Assembly (NCBI RefSeq): GCF_000023885.1
Contig: NC_013165.1
Location: 1,364,001-1,428,000 of the forward strand
Length of the DNA: 64,000 bases
Reading direction: 5' to 3'
Origin: Slackia heliotrinireducens DSM 20476
GTDB taxonomy: Bacteria > Actinomycetota > Coriobacteriia > Coriobacteriales > Eggerthellaceae
Shown here: in pieces, positions 53,656 through 62,685 of the stretch
How the letters are laid out: every line of letters begins with the position of its first letter
Position numbering within the stretch: position 1 is the stretch's first letter
Notes under the pieces: model-generated
Told to the model about the DNA's origin: nothing
What the model saw: the letters and a program-made list of their open reading frames with translations, nothing else
Database searches by the model: none
Program-made: the position numbers and the translations under genes

Positions 53656-54679
53656 GTCAGCTCTACACTTCGAAACAGCACCGAAGCCCACCATAAGCGT
53701 CGTCATCCCCTTCTACAACCTTGAGGCGGAAGCGCCTAGATGCTTGGATTCGGTTCTTTCGCAAACGTACGAAGACTATGAAATCATCTGTGTAGATGAC
53801 GGTTCTGTGGACGGCACCCCGGCCGTCCTTGATGCATATGCATCGGATCACGCTAGGATTCGTGTGATCCATAAAGAAAACGGCGGATTATCCGATGCAA
53901 GGAATTGCGGTGTGGCTGCATGCAGGGGAACATATGTCAGCTTTATAGACGGTGATGATGTCGTTTCACCCTGCTATCTCTCTTCTATGGCTCAAGCCAT
54001 GGAAGATGCGCCAGATAGGTTGATCATCGGGACTTGCTTAGACGTGAATGAGGATTGTGTTGCGGCTGCGCTTGAGAAGATGCCTGGCTCTACAGCTGCT
54101 AAAGATTTGTCGCACGAAGATGCATGCAAGGCAATATTAGCAAAGCGATTACCGACGTGTGCGCCGGCTAAGCTGTTCAACCTTCGCTATTACAAAGAGC
54201 ACCCGTTTCCTCTTGGCGTTCGTTATGAAGAGGTTCGAACGATAGGGAAACTGATGGCCTGCGCCAAAGAAGTGCGTGTGATTGAATCTCCTATCTATGG
54301 ATACGTCATCCGTGAAGGTTCGATAGTTCATGCGCAAAATGCCACCATTGAGCAAGGCACTGAGTATGTCGAAGCGATACAAACTGCATTAGATGACTTT
54401 AGAAGGCTTGGCTACAATTTTGAAAATGACCTCGCATTTTTCGATTCATTGATGCATGTAAGAGTTCATGATTTCACAAAACGCATGGCGAACGAATCGG
54501 AAGCACGAACGATAGACGAGATGGCAAGGGCCTCTGTCAAGGCGAGCTATCGGAAGGCGGTCCGTTGTGAACGTGCCAGTAGGGCGCAGAAGGCACGTTT
54601 GGCGTTGTTTAGGTATGCACCCATTCTATATGACGTAGCTATGCCAGTTTATAACCGTCTATTCAAAGGCGTGCTTTAG
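53648..54679 (+). CDS. Family 2 glycosyltransferase
   Basis: 343 residues from a GTG overlapping the previous stop by 8 bases (AAAGG upstream); starts further upstream lie inside the preceding gene. GT-A motifs: ISVVIPFYNLEAEAPRCLDSV near residues 15-35, IICVDDGSVDGTP near 46-58 and the DxD-containing FIDGDDVVSP near 98-107. A C-terminal helical region of 120 residues follows. Donor and acceptor unknown. Confidence 0.9.
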   Translation: MVKSALHFETAPKPTISVVIPFYNLEAEAPRCLDSVLSQTYEDYEIICVDDGSVDGTPAVLDAYASDHARIRVIHKENGGLSDARNCGVAACRGTYVSFIDGDDVVSPCYLSSMAQAMEDAPDRLIIGTCLDVNEDCVAAALEKMPGSTAAKDLSHEDACKAILAKRLPTCAPAKLFNLRYYKEHPFPLGVRYEEVRTIGKLMACAKEVRVIESPIYGYVIREGSIVHAQNATIEQGTEYVEAIQTALDDFRRLGYNFENDLAFFDSLMHVRVHDFTKRMANESEARTIDEMARASVKASYRKAVRCERASRAQKARLALFRYAPILYDVAMPVYNRLFKGVL

Positions 54680-54688
54680 TCTTAATGA

Positions 54689-55669
54689 ATGGATTTCAGA
54701 ATGAATAAGCTTTCTACGTTTGAAGCATTTAAGCATCTTCATGGCAAAGGTGCCTACAAGGTGGTTGAAGGTGACGATTTGCAAGCACTGCAAATCGTTT
54801 TGTTGGATATGATGTTGGATATTGACGCCGCATGCAAAAGAGCATGTATCGACTATATGCTATTCGCCGGAAGCTGTCTGGGGGCATACAGGGATGGTGG
54901 GTTCATCCCTTGGGATGACGATCTGGATATTGCAATGGATCGTATGAGCTATGAGCGTTTTTGCAAAGCCTTTAACGATGAGCTCGGTGACGGGTACATT
55001 CTACAAACCCCGCTCGATACGAAAGAATACGGATTGACGTTTGCACGCATTCGTAAGCGTGGAACAACTCTCAAATGTCGCGATGACCTACTAACTGATG
55101 GCGAATGCGGGGTCTACATAGACCTTTTTATATGGGAGTCGGCGCCTGATAATCCGATTCTTAGAGCGTTGCATGGATTTGGTTCACTAGCGATAGGGTT
55201 CTTGTATTCCTGCAGGCGGTTCGCATGGTATGGCGATACGTATCTGAACATGGCCCAAGGCGACGCTCAGCTATCGCGCGTATTCAAGCTGAAGAATGCC
55301 ATTGGCAAAGTGCTTTCATTTGCAAGCATCGACGCATGGACCCATGCTTGGTATCGTTGGAACGCATTATGCAAAAACGAAAAGTCGCGATTACTGACTA
55401 TCCCCAATGCACGTAAGAAGTATTTCGGGGAGATTTACGAGCGGTCGGTAATTCTTCCAATGCGCAGACTGGATTTTGAAGGAAAGCTTCTTATGGGGCC
55501 GAACTCCATAGAGGATTATCTGGCGCAAGCTTTCGGGGCGGATTACATGACTCCACCGCCTCCGGAGGCTCGTGAAAAGCACATTGTATTTGAATTTGAT
55601 TTGGGAACCGCTGTCGAAGACGCAATTGCGAAACGAGATATGACATCGGGCTTTCCCGAAGGAGATTAA
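54689..55669 (+). CDS. LicD family phosphotransferase (first of three)
   Basis: 326 residues. The LicD core is LLDMMLDIDAACKRACIDYMLFAGSCLG (near 38-65) and DGGFIPWDDDLDIAMDR (near 69-85), the nucleotidyltransferase-type DxD that binds metal. LicD proteins transfer phosphocholine or another phospho-alcohol from a CDP donor to surface sugars. A second ATG at 54701 is an alternative start. The stop overlaps the next gene's ATG by one base. Confidence 0.9.
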   Translation: MDFRMNKLSTFEAFKHLHGKGAYKVVEGDDLQALQIVLLDMMLDIDAACKRACIDYMLFAGSCLGAYRDGGFIPWDDDLDIAMDRMSYERFCKAFNDELGDGYILQTPLDTKEYGLTFARIRKRGTTLKCRDDLLTDGECGVYIDLFIWESAPDNPILRALHGFGSLAIGFLYSCRRFAWYGDTYLNMAQGDAQLSRVFKLKNAIGKVLSFASIDAWTHAWYRWNALCKNEKSRLLTIPNARKKYFGEIYERSVILPMRRLDFEGKLLMGPNSIEDYLAQAFGADYMTPPPPEAREKHIVFEFDLGTAVEDAIAKRDMTSGFPEGD

Positions 55670-56682
55670 TGATGACAAGGGATTATGACATTGATTTCGT
55701 GATACCTTGGGTTGATGGAAGTGACCCTGCTTGGCTTACTGAGAAAGCCAACTATTCCGGTTCTGACATGGGGATTGAGGATAGCATTGCGCGCTATCGC
55801 GATTGGGGTCTTCTGCGTTATTGGTTTCGAGGGGTCGAGCAATTCGCACCTTGGGTCCGCAAGATACATTTTGTAACATGGGGGCATTACCCCGAATGGC
55901 TTAACTTGGATCATCCGAAGTTGCATCTCGTCAAACACGAGGACTATATTCCCGAAGAGTATCTGCCTACGTTCAGTGCTAATACTATCGAGCTTAATTT
56001 TCATCGCATTGAAGGATTAGCTGACCGCTTTGTTTACTTCAATGATGATATGTTTCTGATTCGTCCGACGAAAGCGGAAGACTTCTTTGAAAAGGGTCTA
56101 CCAAAAATACCGGCAATTGGCACCCCTTTAAAGGTCGGCTATGGAGATTGGTTCTTTATGTCTATCGTGGACAATGCTGTGATAAACCAGCACTTCGATT
56201 TTCACGGCGTAGTCAAGAGACACCCTCTTAAGTGGATCAATCCAAAATACGGCTTAAATGTGCTTCGAACGCTTACGGTTCTTCCCTATCCATATTTCTG
56301 CGGAATAATGGAGTTCCATCTTGCGAACCCACTTACCAAGAAAGCTTACCTTGAGGTCTGGGAAAAAGAAGAGGCGCTTTTGGATTCAACGTGCCGCAAT
56401 CGCGTTCGAAGTACGTTCGATGTCAATCAGTATCTGGTAAAGAACTGGCAGCTTGCCAAAGGCGAGTTTATGCCTGGAAACCCAGCATTGGGTAAAGCGT
56501 TTCAGTTCAGGGATACCCCAATGATCACCTTGAAGGATATGGCAACATATATTGAGTCTGGGCATGGCAGAATGGTGTGCATTAATGATTCTGCAGTTAT
56601 CGAAAAGGCAGATCAGGTCATAGTCGGTTGCCAGCGTATTATGAAAAAACTATTACCCAACAAATCAGCATTTGAATTATAG
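55669..56682 (+). CDS. Stealth family sugar-phosphate transferase
   Basis: 337 residues with all conserved regions of Stealth proteins: CR1 [15 protein letters not shown] near residues 8-22, CR2 [29 protein letters not shown] near 43-72, CR3 [13 protein letters not shown] near 120-132 and the C-terminal CR4 region. Known members are hexose-1-phosphoryltransferases that build phosphodiester-linked capsules (for example meningococcal SacB). This supports a phosphodiester in the backbone of the polymer made here. Confidence 0.92.
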   Translation: [337 protein letters not shown]

Positions 56683-56690
56683 GTGAAAGT

Positions 56691-57914
56691 GTGCCTGCTC
56701 TTTTAGCCATTATTGCAATATTAATGCCTGCCATTGCGTTGTTTTTGCAGGTGGCAACTTATTCACGTAACTGCAATCCTGTATTTCTAGGCGTTGTGGT
56801 TGGTATTGCAATGTCGGGTATTGCGTTTGGGCTGTATAGCACGTCCATCTATAGCGATTTGACAACTTATACTAATCAAGCGATGCAAACAAGCGGTCTA
56901 AGTCTCGGGCAGTCCTTTGATTTGTTCTCCAGAACGCACATAAATGATACCCCATTGGCAATCGTGTGGTTTTGGTTGATTGGTCAATCTGGAAATGCTC
57001 AACTCTATCCTGCGAGCATAGCCTTTGTGGAGTATTCGATCATCGGATACATCTTCACTGATTACTCAACAACCCGTGGGTACAGTAGGCGTCAGTACGC
57101 GCTTCTTCTTGTCTTGTTGATTGTCTCTTTGCCACTCTATAATTCCGTTGCCTCTGTTAGGAGCACTCCAGCGATGGCGATCGGATTACTTGGCCTTTAC
57201 CTCGTTTTTGTTAAAGAGGTTAAAAACCCCTTGGTTTTCAGTCTTTTCATTGTGTCCATCCTTATTCATTCGGTAGGTTTCATTTTCATTCCGCTTGTCT
57301 TCTTATGTCAAATTGGGAAAAACAGGCCTATGATTGCGGTTCTATTGGCAATCGCGCTATTGCCGGTGGTCTTCTTTAGCGCTTATACGCTTGAGCCTAT
57401 TTTTTCTTATTTTGGCTTCTCCGTTGTGAACAAGGTTCAGGCATATGTGGGTGGCAGCGAAAGCGAATATGCCCTCCATGTTCTTAGCAGCGATTATCTT
57501 CAGGTCAAGAAATGGACTTCAATTGCGTGGGCTAGCGTCGCATTGGTTTTGCAGTGTCATATTGCTGCGAGGTTTTGTAAGAACGACGAACGGTTTGAGC
57601 ATCTTGTAATAATTGGAATAATGCTTTGTGCCAACGTTGTCAGCTTTGGAATACTGATCACCGTTCCTTCGTATGCGCGATTTCTATATACGGCTGTTCC
57701 CATTTCGATTCTTGTTGTCACTGGCGCAATCCTAAATACGTCTATTACTAACGATTTCGAACGAGGCGGTTTCTGGGGTTTAGTCACTGTTCTCTTCTTT
57801 GTGCTCTCCCTTGCGGTCATTGTGGTTGCTTTGTACGACGTGCCCAGACGCATTGCTATTGGATTGCTTATGAATCATGTGCTGTTGGGTTTCTTTGGAA
57901 CGATTCTGTTGTGA
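56691..57914 (+). CDS. EpsG/Wzy-like polysaccharide polymerase
   Basis: 407 residues from a GTG with AGGTGAAA upstream. Roughly ten to twelve membrane helices with a periplasmic loop containing TTYTNQAMQTSG near residues 57-68 and a second loop near 245-270 (GGSESEYALHV). This matches the topology of EpsG-family polymerases that join lipid-linked repeat units outside the membrane. Sequence conservation in this class is low, so the call rests on topology and cluster context. A+T-rich codon use. Confidence 0.82.
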   Translation: MPALLAIIAILMPAIALFLQVATYSRNCNPVFLGVVVGIAMSGIAFGLYSTSIYSDLTTYTNQAMQTSGLSLGQSFDLFSRTHINDTPLAIVWFWLIGQSGNAQLYPASIAFVEYSIIGYIFTDYSTTRGYSRRQYALLLVLLIVSLPLYNSVASVRSTPAMAIGLLGLYLVFVKEVKNPLVFSLFIVSILIHSVGFIFIPLVFLCQIGKNRPMIAVLLAIALLPVVFFSAYTLEPIFSYFGFSVVNKVQAYVGGSESEYALHVLSSDYLQVKKWTSIAWASVALVLQCHIAARFCKNDERFEHLVIIGIMLCANVVSFGILITVPSYARFLYTAVPISILVVTGAILNTSITNDFERGGFWGLVTVLFFVLSLAVIVVALYDVPRRIAIGLLMNHVLLGFFGTILL

Positions 57915-57924
57915 GGGGTTGCTT

Positions 57925-58650
57925 ATGCTATTTGAATTGAAGCGCTGTTCGTACTTGAGAATAAAAAAGATTGTTAATCGTTATTCTGTCCTCAAGAAAA
58001 TGAATACTATACGGCGAAGGATTCGTGGTTCAAAAGGGCGCAAGGCCGTAGAGCAGAATGGATTGAAGACGGCCTCCGCAGTAGTATCGATTATGGAAAA
58101 TTCAGGATTCGAACCCGTTCTTTCGTTCGGAACTTTATTAGGTGCTGTTCGCGAACATGATTTAATTCATGGGGACAACGACATTGATCTTGGTATTATC
58201 GTTGATTATAACGACGACGAAACGTGGCGCAAGGTTCGTAGCGTACTGGAAGAAGGCGGTTATCAACTGCTCAGGCAGTATTCGTATTCCGGTAGTATCA
58301 CCGAGCAAGCGTATGGCGCGGATGGCTTCTCGTTTGATGTTTGGGGGTTTTTGCGCGAACCCGATGGTAGGCATTTGCGGTCTTTCTACCATTGTCGTAT
58401 AGACGAAGGTGTGTACCATTCTGATAGAGACAGGTCAATCAAGTACATTGACATGCCAGTTTTTGAAAATCGGAGGTACACAAAGGTTGGTGAGTACCAA
58501 CTCCCTGTGCCGATTAATGCAGAACAAATGGTTGCAGCTGTGTATGGTGATGACTGGCAAACGCCCAATCCGAATTTCGTAGCGGGTACGGGGTTTACGC
58601 TTGTAGAGGGCGTTGTCGAAACGTACCAAGAATTTATGTCTGGTCATTAA
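57925..58650 (+). CDS. LicD/fukutin-like phosphotransferase (second of three)
   Basis: 241 residues from the ATG at 57925 (GAGGGG upstream). The core reads SFGTLLGAVREHDLIHGDNDIDLGI near residues 71-95, where DNDID replaces the usual DDDxD, and FSFDVWGFLREPDG near 140. The protein is divergent from the two other LicD proteins here and closer to the fukutin-like branch. A phospho-alcohol or phospho-sugar transfer is expected. Confidence 0.83.
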   Translation: MLFELKRCSYLRIKKIVNRYSVLKKMNTIRRRIRGSKGRKAVEQNGLKTASAVVSIMENSGFEPVLSFGTLLGAVREHDLIHGDNDIDLGIIVDYNDDETWRKVRSVLEEGGYQLLRQYSYSGSITEQAYGADGFSFDVWGFLREPDGRHLRSFYHCRIDEGVYHSDRDRSIKYIDMPVFENRRYTKVGEYQLPVPINAEQMVAAVYGDDWQTPNPNFVAGTGFTLVEGVVETYQEFMSGH

Positions 58651-58686
58651 AATTGGCATAGCATTTTTCGCGTAAATGGCTTCAAG

Positions 58687-59961
58687 ATGGATATTCAACG
58701 TAAATCTCTAGCAAACAATACGCTCATGCTTTTCCTGTTGACAGGGTCGAATTATGTGTTCGGCCTTATCACGGTCCCATATCTCACGCGTGTTCTCGGT
58801 GCCGATTTGTATGGACAAATTGGGTTCGGCAGCGCATTTTACACGATAGCCCTGCTGTTCCTCGATTTTGGATTTCTATTGTCGGGCACGTTAGAAATAG
58901 CGAAATGTGGAGACGATCGCGATTCGATAGAACGCGTTTATTCTGCTGTATTGTCTGCGAAAGTGATGGTGGCTATTCCCGTAACTATCGTAGCAAGCGT
59001 AATTATATTGTTTGTCGACCGTTTCAACACCGATCCCGTTTTTTATTTCTGGTGGTATTTCTACGCGGTCTCGAATTCAATGGTTCCAGATTTTCTGTAC
59101 CGTGGACTTGAGAACATGTCTTCTGTAACCATTCGAAACGTCATTGTTAAAGCGGTGTTCGCTGCATGCATATTTCTGTTCGTGCAATCGCATAGCCAGT
59201 ATATGCTTGTCCCTGTGTTTCATTTTGTGGGAGCCGCCGTCGCGCTCATTATCATGTATGTGCATGTGCGCAATCATTTAGGTCTCCATGTGCGTAAAGT
59301 ACCCTTTCGGGACGTATGGGATCAAGTTAAAAAATCCTCGCTGTATTTCCTGTCTAGGATTGCCGGGACGGTATTCTCAAGCATGAACACTATGGTGCTT
59401 GGCTTCATTGCCCCGACAGGTCCGACGCTTGGATACTACACAGCTACTAATACCGCTATTCATGCTGGACAGCAGGCCATAACGCCTGTGACAGGTAGCC
59501 TATTCCCGAACATCGTACGCACGAAGAACTATAAGATGGTTTTAAAGGTAGCGTTTTGGGGTGAGGTTATTCTGATTTCTGGCTGTGTTGCAGTCGCGAT
59601 CATTGCTGAGCCTCTTTGTATATTTGTATTCGGCCCAGAGTATGCCGGGATGACTTCTATGCTTCGAATAATGTTGCCTATGATTCCGATTACGTTGCTT
59701 ACGTATCTATTTGGTTGGGCAGGTCTCGGCTCCATGGGTAAAGACGTCGTAACTAACGTCTCCGTTATCGTGGGCGCCGTTTTTCACGCATCTGTTTTGG
59801 CGGTCTTGTTCTTGTTTGGCTATTTGGACGTTTATACGATGTGCATTGCCACAGTTGCTACGCAGATGCTAATTCTGGCCATTCGCGCATTTGCGTTCGT
59901 AAAGGGGCTTCTTGACTTGAAGCGCCGTAGCTCGTCTGCTGGGGTGGAATCCTTATGGTAG
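58687..59961 (+). CDS. Wzx-type oligosaccharide flippase
   Basis: 424 residues with about twelve membrane helices. N-terminal SLANNTLMLFLLTGSNYVFGLITVPYLTRVLG is the typical Wzx/RfbX start (MOP superfamily), moving lipid-linked repeat units across the membrane for polymerisation. With the EpsG-like polymerase and the priming transferase it completes a Wzx/Wzy pathway. Its stop overlaps the next gene by 7 bases. Confidence 0.9.
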   Translation: MDIQRKSLANNTLMLFLLTGSNYVFGLITVPYLTRVLGADLYGQIGFGSAFYTIALLFLDFGFLLSGTLEIAKCGDDRDSIERVYSAVLSAKVMVAIPVTIVASVIILFVDRFNTDPVFYFWWYFYAVSNSMVPDFLYRGLENMSSVTIRNVIVKAVFAACIFLFVQSHSQYMLVPVFHFVGAAVALIIMYVHVRNHLGLHVRKVPFRDVWDQVKKSSLYFLSRIAGTVFSSMNTMVLGFIAPTGPTLGYYTATNTAIHAGQQAITPVTGSLFPNIVRTKNYKMVLKVAFWGEVILISGCVAVAIIAEPLCIFVFGPEYAGMTSMLRIMLPMIPITLLTYLFGWAGLGSMGKDVVTNVSVIVGAVFHASVLAVLFLFGYLDVYTMCIATVATQMLILAIRAFAFVKGLLDLKRRSSSAGVESLW

Positions 59962-60740
59962 AGATGACGCTGGATGAGATCCATGAAGCTGAGCTAGGGA
60001 TGTTGGAGTGCCTGGATGCGTTCTGTGAGCAGCACGATATTTCATATTACCTTGCTTACGGAACGCTGCTTGGTGCAATAAGACATGGGGGATTTATCCC
60101 GTGGGATGACGATGCTGATGTATGGTTACTTCGAAAGGATTACGATCGTTTCCTAAGTTTATTCGAAGAGGATGAGACATACAGATTAATTCGTCCTTTC
60201 CAGCCTGAATATGGCTTCGGATGGGCGAAGATTCTTGACAAGAGGACAGCCTATAGGCACGAAAGCGTCGTTAGGCCTGATGATTATGGACTTACAATAG
60301 ATTTGTTTCCCCTCGACTGTGATGGGGGAGAAGCATTCTTCCAAAGAATGCAGAAGTTATCGAGATTGAGGAAGATTAAGTGGTATAAGCATAAGGCTGG
60401 CAGCGTTCAGGGGCCAAAACGGATACTAAAGAAAGTCTTAGCTAGGTTTGTACCCGAACGTCTTATTGATGAACGAGGCTTTCAAGCCGCGCTTGATAGC
60501 GGGCAGAAAAATGGCCGGGTCTTAAACTGTTTCTCGCGTTACACCTATAAGCAGGAGAGTGCGGATGCGAGCCATTTTGTGCCTGGTTTAAAACTGGCTT
60601 TTGAAGGCGAGCATCATTTCTCTGTGCCACGAGATCCCGAAAGGGTTTTAGAGCGAATCTATGGAAAAGACTGGAGGGTTCCTGTCGTCGATTCGCATCC
60701 GACAAAGGTTTTTTGGCGAGATGGGTTTCCGTCGAAGTGA
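59955..60740 (+). CDS. LicD family phosphotransferase (third of three)
   Basis: 261 residues, a classical LicD: MLECLDAFCEQHDISYYLAYGTLLGAIRHGGF region near residues 16-47 and IPWDDDADVWLLRKDYDRF near 48-66. C-terminal VYGKDW-type ending (RIYGKDWRVP) is also typical. It overlaps the flippase gene by 7 bases and its TGA overlaps the GTG of the next gene. Confidence 0.93.
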   Translation: MVEMTLDEIHEAELGMLECLDAFCEQHDISYYLAYGTLLGAIRHGGFIPWDDDADVWLLRKDYDRFLSLFEEDETYRLIRPFQPEYGFGWAKILDKRTAYRHESVVRPDDYGLTIDLFPLDCDGGEAFFQRMQKLSRLRKIKWYKHKAGSVQGPKRILKKVLARFVPERLIDERGFQAALDSGQKNGRVLNCFSRYTYKQESADASHFVPGLKLAFEGEHHFSVPRDPERVLERIYGKDWRVPVVDSHPTKVFWRDGFPSK

Positions 60741-61702
60741 CCATCGCCACTAATATCAAACTCCGCCGTCTTGAGCTTGGTCTTACGCAGGACCAGCTTG
60801 CGCGCGCAATAGGTTACAGATCGCGTTCGGCGGTTGCGAAGATCGAATCTGACGCGACCGACTTGCCGGTATCGAAGCTTCTTTTGTTGGCTCAGGCACT
60901 TGATACAACGCCCGAACGCCTATTGGAGGGTGCGGGCGAGTTTTCGTATTCCGATGCTGGTAGCGAGAGCCGTGCGACTCGAGTGGACCATGGTCAGCCG
61001 CGAGTCGCGGCGGTAATCCTGGCTGGGGGACGTTCTTCAAGAAACATGCGAAACGTTCCGAACCAGTTCATCAGCATTCTTGGTAGGCCCGTAGTGGACT
61101 ATTGCATGGAGGCCTACCAATCTCATCCAATGGTGGATGAGATTTACGTTGTATGCCTTGAGGGCTTTGAGGACATTATGAATGCTTACGCCAGAAGGCG
61201 TAAAGTTACTAAGCTCGTCAAGATTCTGCCCGCAGGTAAGACAGGGGTGCTCTCTGCACGCAAGGGTTATCAGGCGCTTTGCGACAAAGGGTACAGGCCT
61301 AGCGACATAGTTGTGTTCCAGGAATCAACGCGCCCATTCGTAACCGAAGAAATGATTACGGGACTCATACAGGCAACGAGAGAAAAAGGCAGCGTCATAA
61401 CGGGTGAAGTCAGATCGGATAACGTTCAATTCTTTCAGGATGACAATGGCGGGCTGAAGTATCTCGATCGCAATAAGATCATAGACCTTCAGTCTCCGGA
61501 TGCGCACAAGATTTCAGTAGTTAGAGATGTATTCAAGCGTGCAGACAATGAAGGTCATGAGCTGGTTGAGAGCAACATTGGCATGCTTATGTACAATCTC
61601 GGATTCACTCTTAATTTCAGAGAAGGCGCTCGCAACAACATAAAAATCCTCAGGGAAGAGGACGTTGCTGTTGCTACGGCTCTATTAAAGCAGCAAGGTT
61701 AA
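60737..61702 (+). CDS. XRE helix-turn-helix fused to an IspD/TarI-type cytidylyltransferase
   Basis: 321 residues from a GTG overlapping the preceding TGA. Residues 5-62 form an XRE-type helix-turn-helix (IKLRRLELGLTQDQLARAIG, then AVAKIE). After a linker, residues 89-320 form an IspD-like nucleotidyltransferase: AAVILAGGRSSR retains the loop Arg, but the invariant Lys of the PKQ motif is Asn109 (VPNQF). The acidic site reads QESTRPF instead of DAARP, and NIKILREEDV near the C-terminus is normal. It may be a regulator that senses CDP-alditol or a modified enzyme. DNA-binding plus sugar-nucleotide enzyme in one chain is rare. Confidence 0.85.
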   Translation: MTIATNIKLRRLELGLTQDQLARAIGYRSRSAVAKIESDATDLPVSKLLLLAQALDTTPERLLEGAGEFSYSDAGSESRATRVDHGQPRVAAVILAGGRSSRNMRNVPNQFISILGRPVVDYCMEAYQSHPMVDEIYVVCLEGFEDIMNAYARRRKVTKLVKILPAGKTGVLSARKGYQALCDKGYRPSDIVVFQESTRPFVTEEMITGLIQATREKGSVITGEVRSDNVQFFQDDNGGLKYLDRNKIIDLQSPDAHKISVVRDVFKRADNEGHELVESNIGMLMYNLGFTLNFREGARNNIKILREEDVAVATALLKQQG

Positions 61703-61876
61703 GCGGAGCGGCCTCCTTTCGAGGCTGTTTCCTGACAGTGACGCATTGTTTCTCTGCTTGCCGCACAGTATGTCGCTCCAACTGGATTCGCCGGCCATTC
61801 GCCAATGATGAATATTCAAGCAAATACAAAGAAATAGACTCGCCATGTTTGCAGGCAGCTACTGGAGGTTATGATC
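61703..61876. other. Short spacer in the glycan locus
   Basis: The only sizeable gap within the biosynthetic cluster. A weak promoter (TTGTTT near 61746, 17 bases, TATGTC) may restart transcription for the nucleotidyltransferase genes. A short hairpin CGGCCTCCTTTCGAGGCTG lies just after the preceding stop. Confidence 0.35.
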
Positions 61877-62605
61877 ATGATTGTGGCTATGGTGCTTGCT
61901 GGCGGCACGGGAAACCGTGTTGGCGCTGGTATGCCGAAGCAGTTCATTAAGGTTCTTGGCAAGCCGGTGCTTGCGTATACCCTCGAAGAGTTCCAGAAGA
62001 ACGAAAACATAGATGCAATAGAGCTGGTGTGTCATGCCGAATGGATTGATGAAGCAAAGTCCATTATCGAGCAATATGGCATCACCAAGGCGAAATGGAT
62101 ATGCCGAGGCGGCGATACCTATCAGGGTTCGACAGCAAATGGCGTGCTCAATCTGAAGGATGTGCTTGCGGATGACGACATCCTTGTGAGCGCATTCGGC
62201 GCAGCTCCTATGGTTGCCCAAGAGGATATTGATGACTCCATCCGTGTTTGCAAGCTGCACGGCAACGGTATTTCTTCAACTGACATCGATTTGTGCACAT
62301 GCGAAAAGGCTGATGAAGAGTCTTCGACGGTAAGCGTTGTGAGAGAAACGCTTAAGGGCTTCGCGAATCCCTGGACCTTCCGCTACGGGGAATTGAGGGA
62401 TGCCTATGAGCACGCGATTGCAACTGGAATGCTTGACGAACTCGAGCCCCATACGACATCGCTGTACTTCGCACTCGGCAAGCGTATCTGGTTCTCAAAG
62501 TTCACCTCGCCGCAGGTGAAGATCACTCGAAAATCCGACATCGACTTTTTCGAAGGCTGGCTCCTGCTGCAAGAGCGCAGGAAGAACCAAGCTTCCGAAG
62601 GATGA
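61877..62605 (+). CDS. IspD/TarI-like cytidylyltransferase
   Basis: 242 residues. The ATG at 61877 is chosen because GGAGG is 8 bases upstream; an ATG at 61871 has only 2 bases spacing. CTP-binding residues are intact: LAGGTGNRVG (Arg14) and MPKQF (Lys21), with VKITRKSDI near the C-terminus. The alditol-phosphate site, normally DAARP, is FGAAP (107-111), lacking Asp and Arg. A housekeeping IspD is therefore unlikely; a CDP-alditol-forming enzyme for the surface polymer is favoured. Confidence 0.82.
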   Translation: MIVAMVLAGGTGNRVGAGMPKQFIKVLGKPVLAYTLEEFQKNENIDAIELVCHAEWIDEAKSIIEQYGITKAKWICRGGDTYQGSTANGVLNLKDVLADDDILVSAFGAAPMVAQEDIDDSIRVCKLHGNGISSTDIDLCTCEKADEESSTVSVVRETLKGFANPWTFRYGELRDAYEHAIATGMLDELEPHTTSLYFALGKRIWFSKFTSPQVKITRKSDIDFFEGWLLLQERRKNQASEG

Positions 62606-62685
62606 TGCGGACAGAACGCAGGCAGAAACTTGAGCCATAGCCGGCTTTAATCATACCGATTAAAAAGTGGGTAAGGAGACTGGGG

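Noticed and set aside
61877-62605. Housekeeping IspD (isoprenoid pathway)
   Set aside because: The DAARP substrate motif is lost, there is no ispF nearby, and the gene sits among LicD and LicC-like genes; a surface-polymer role fits better.
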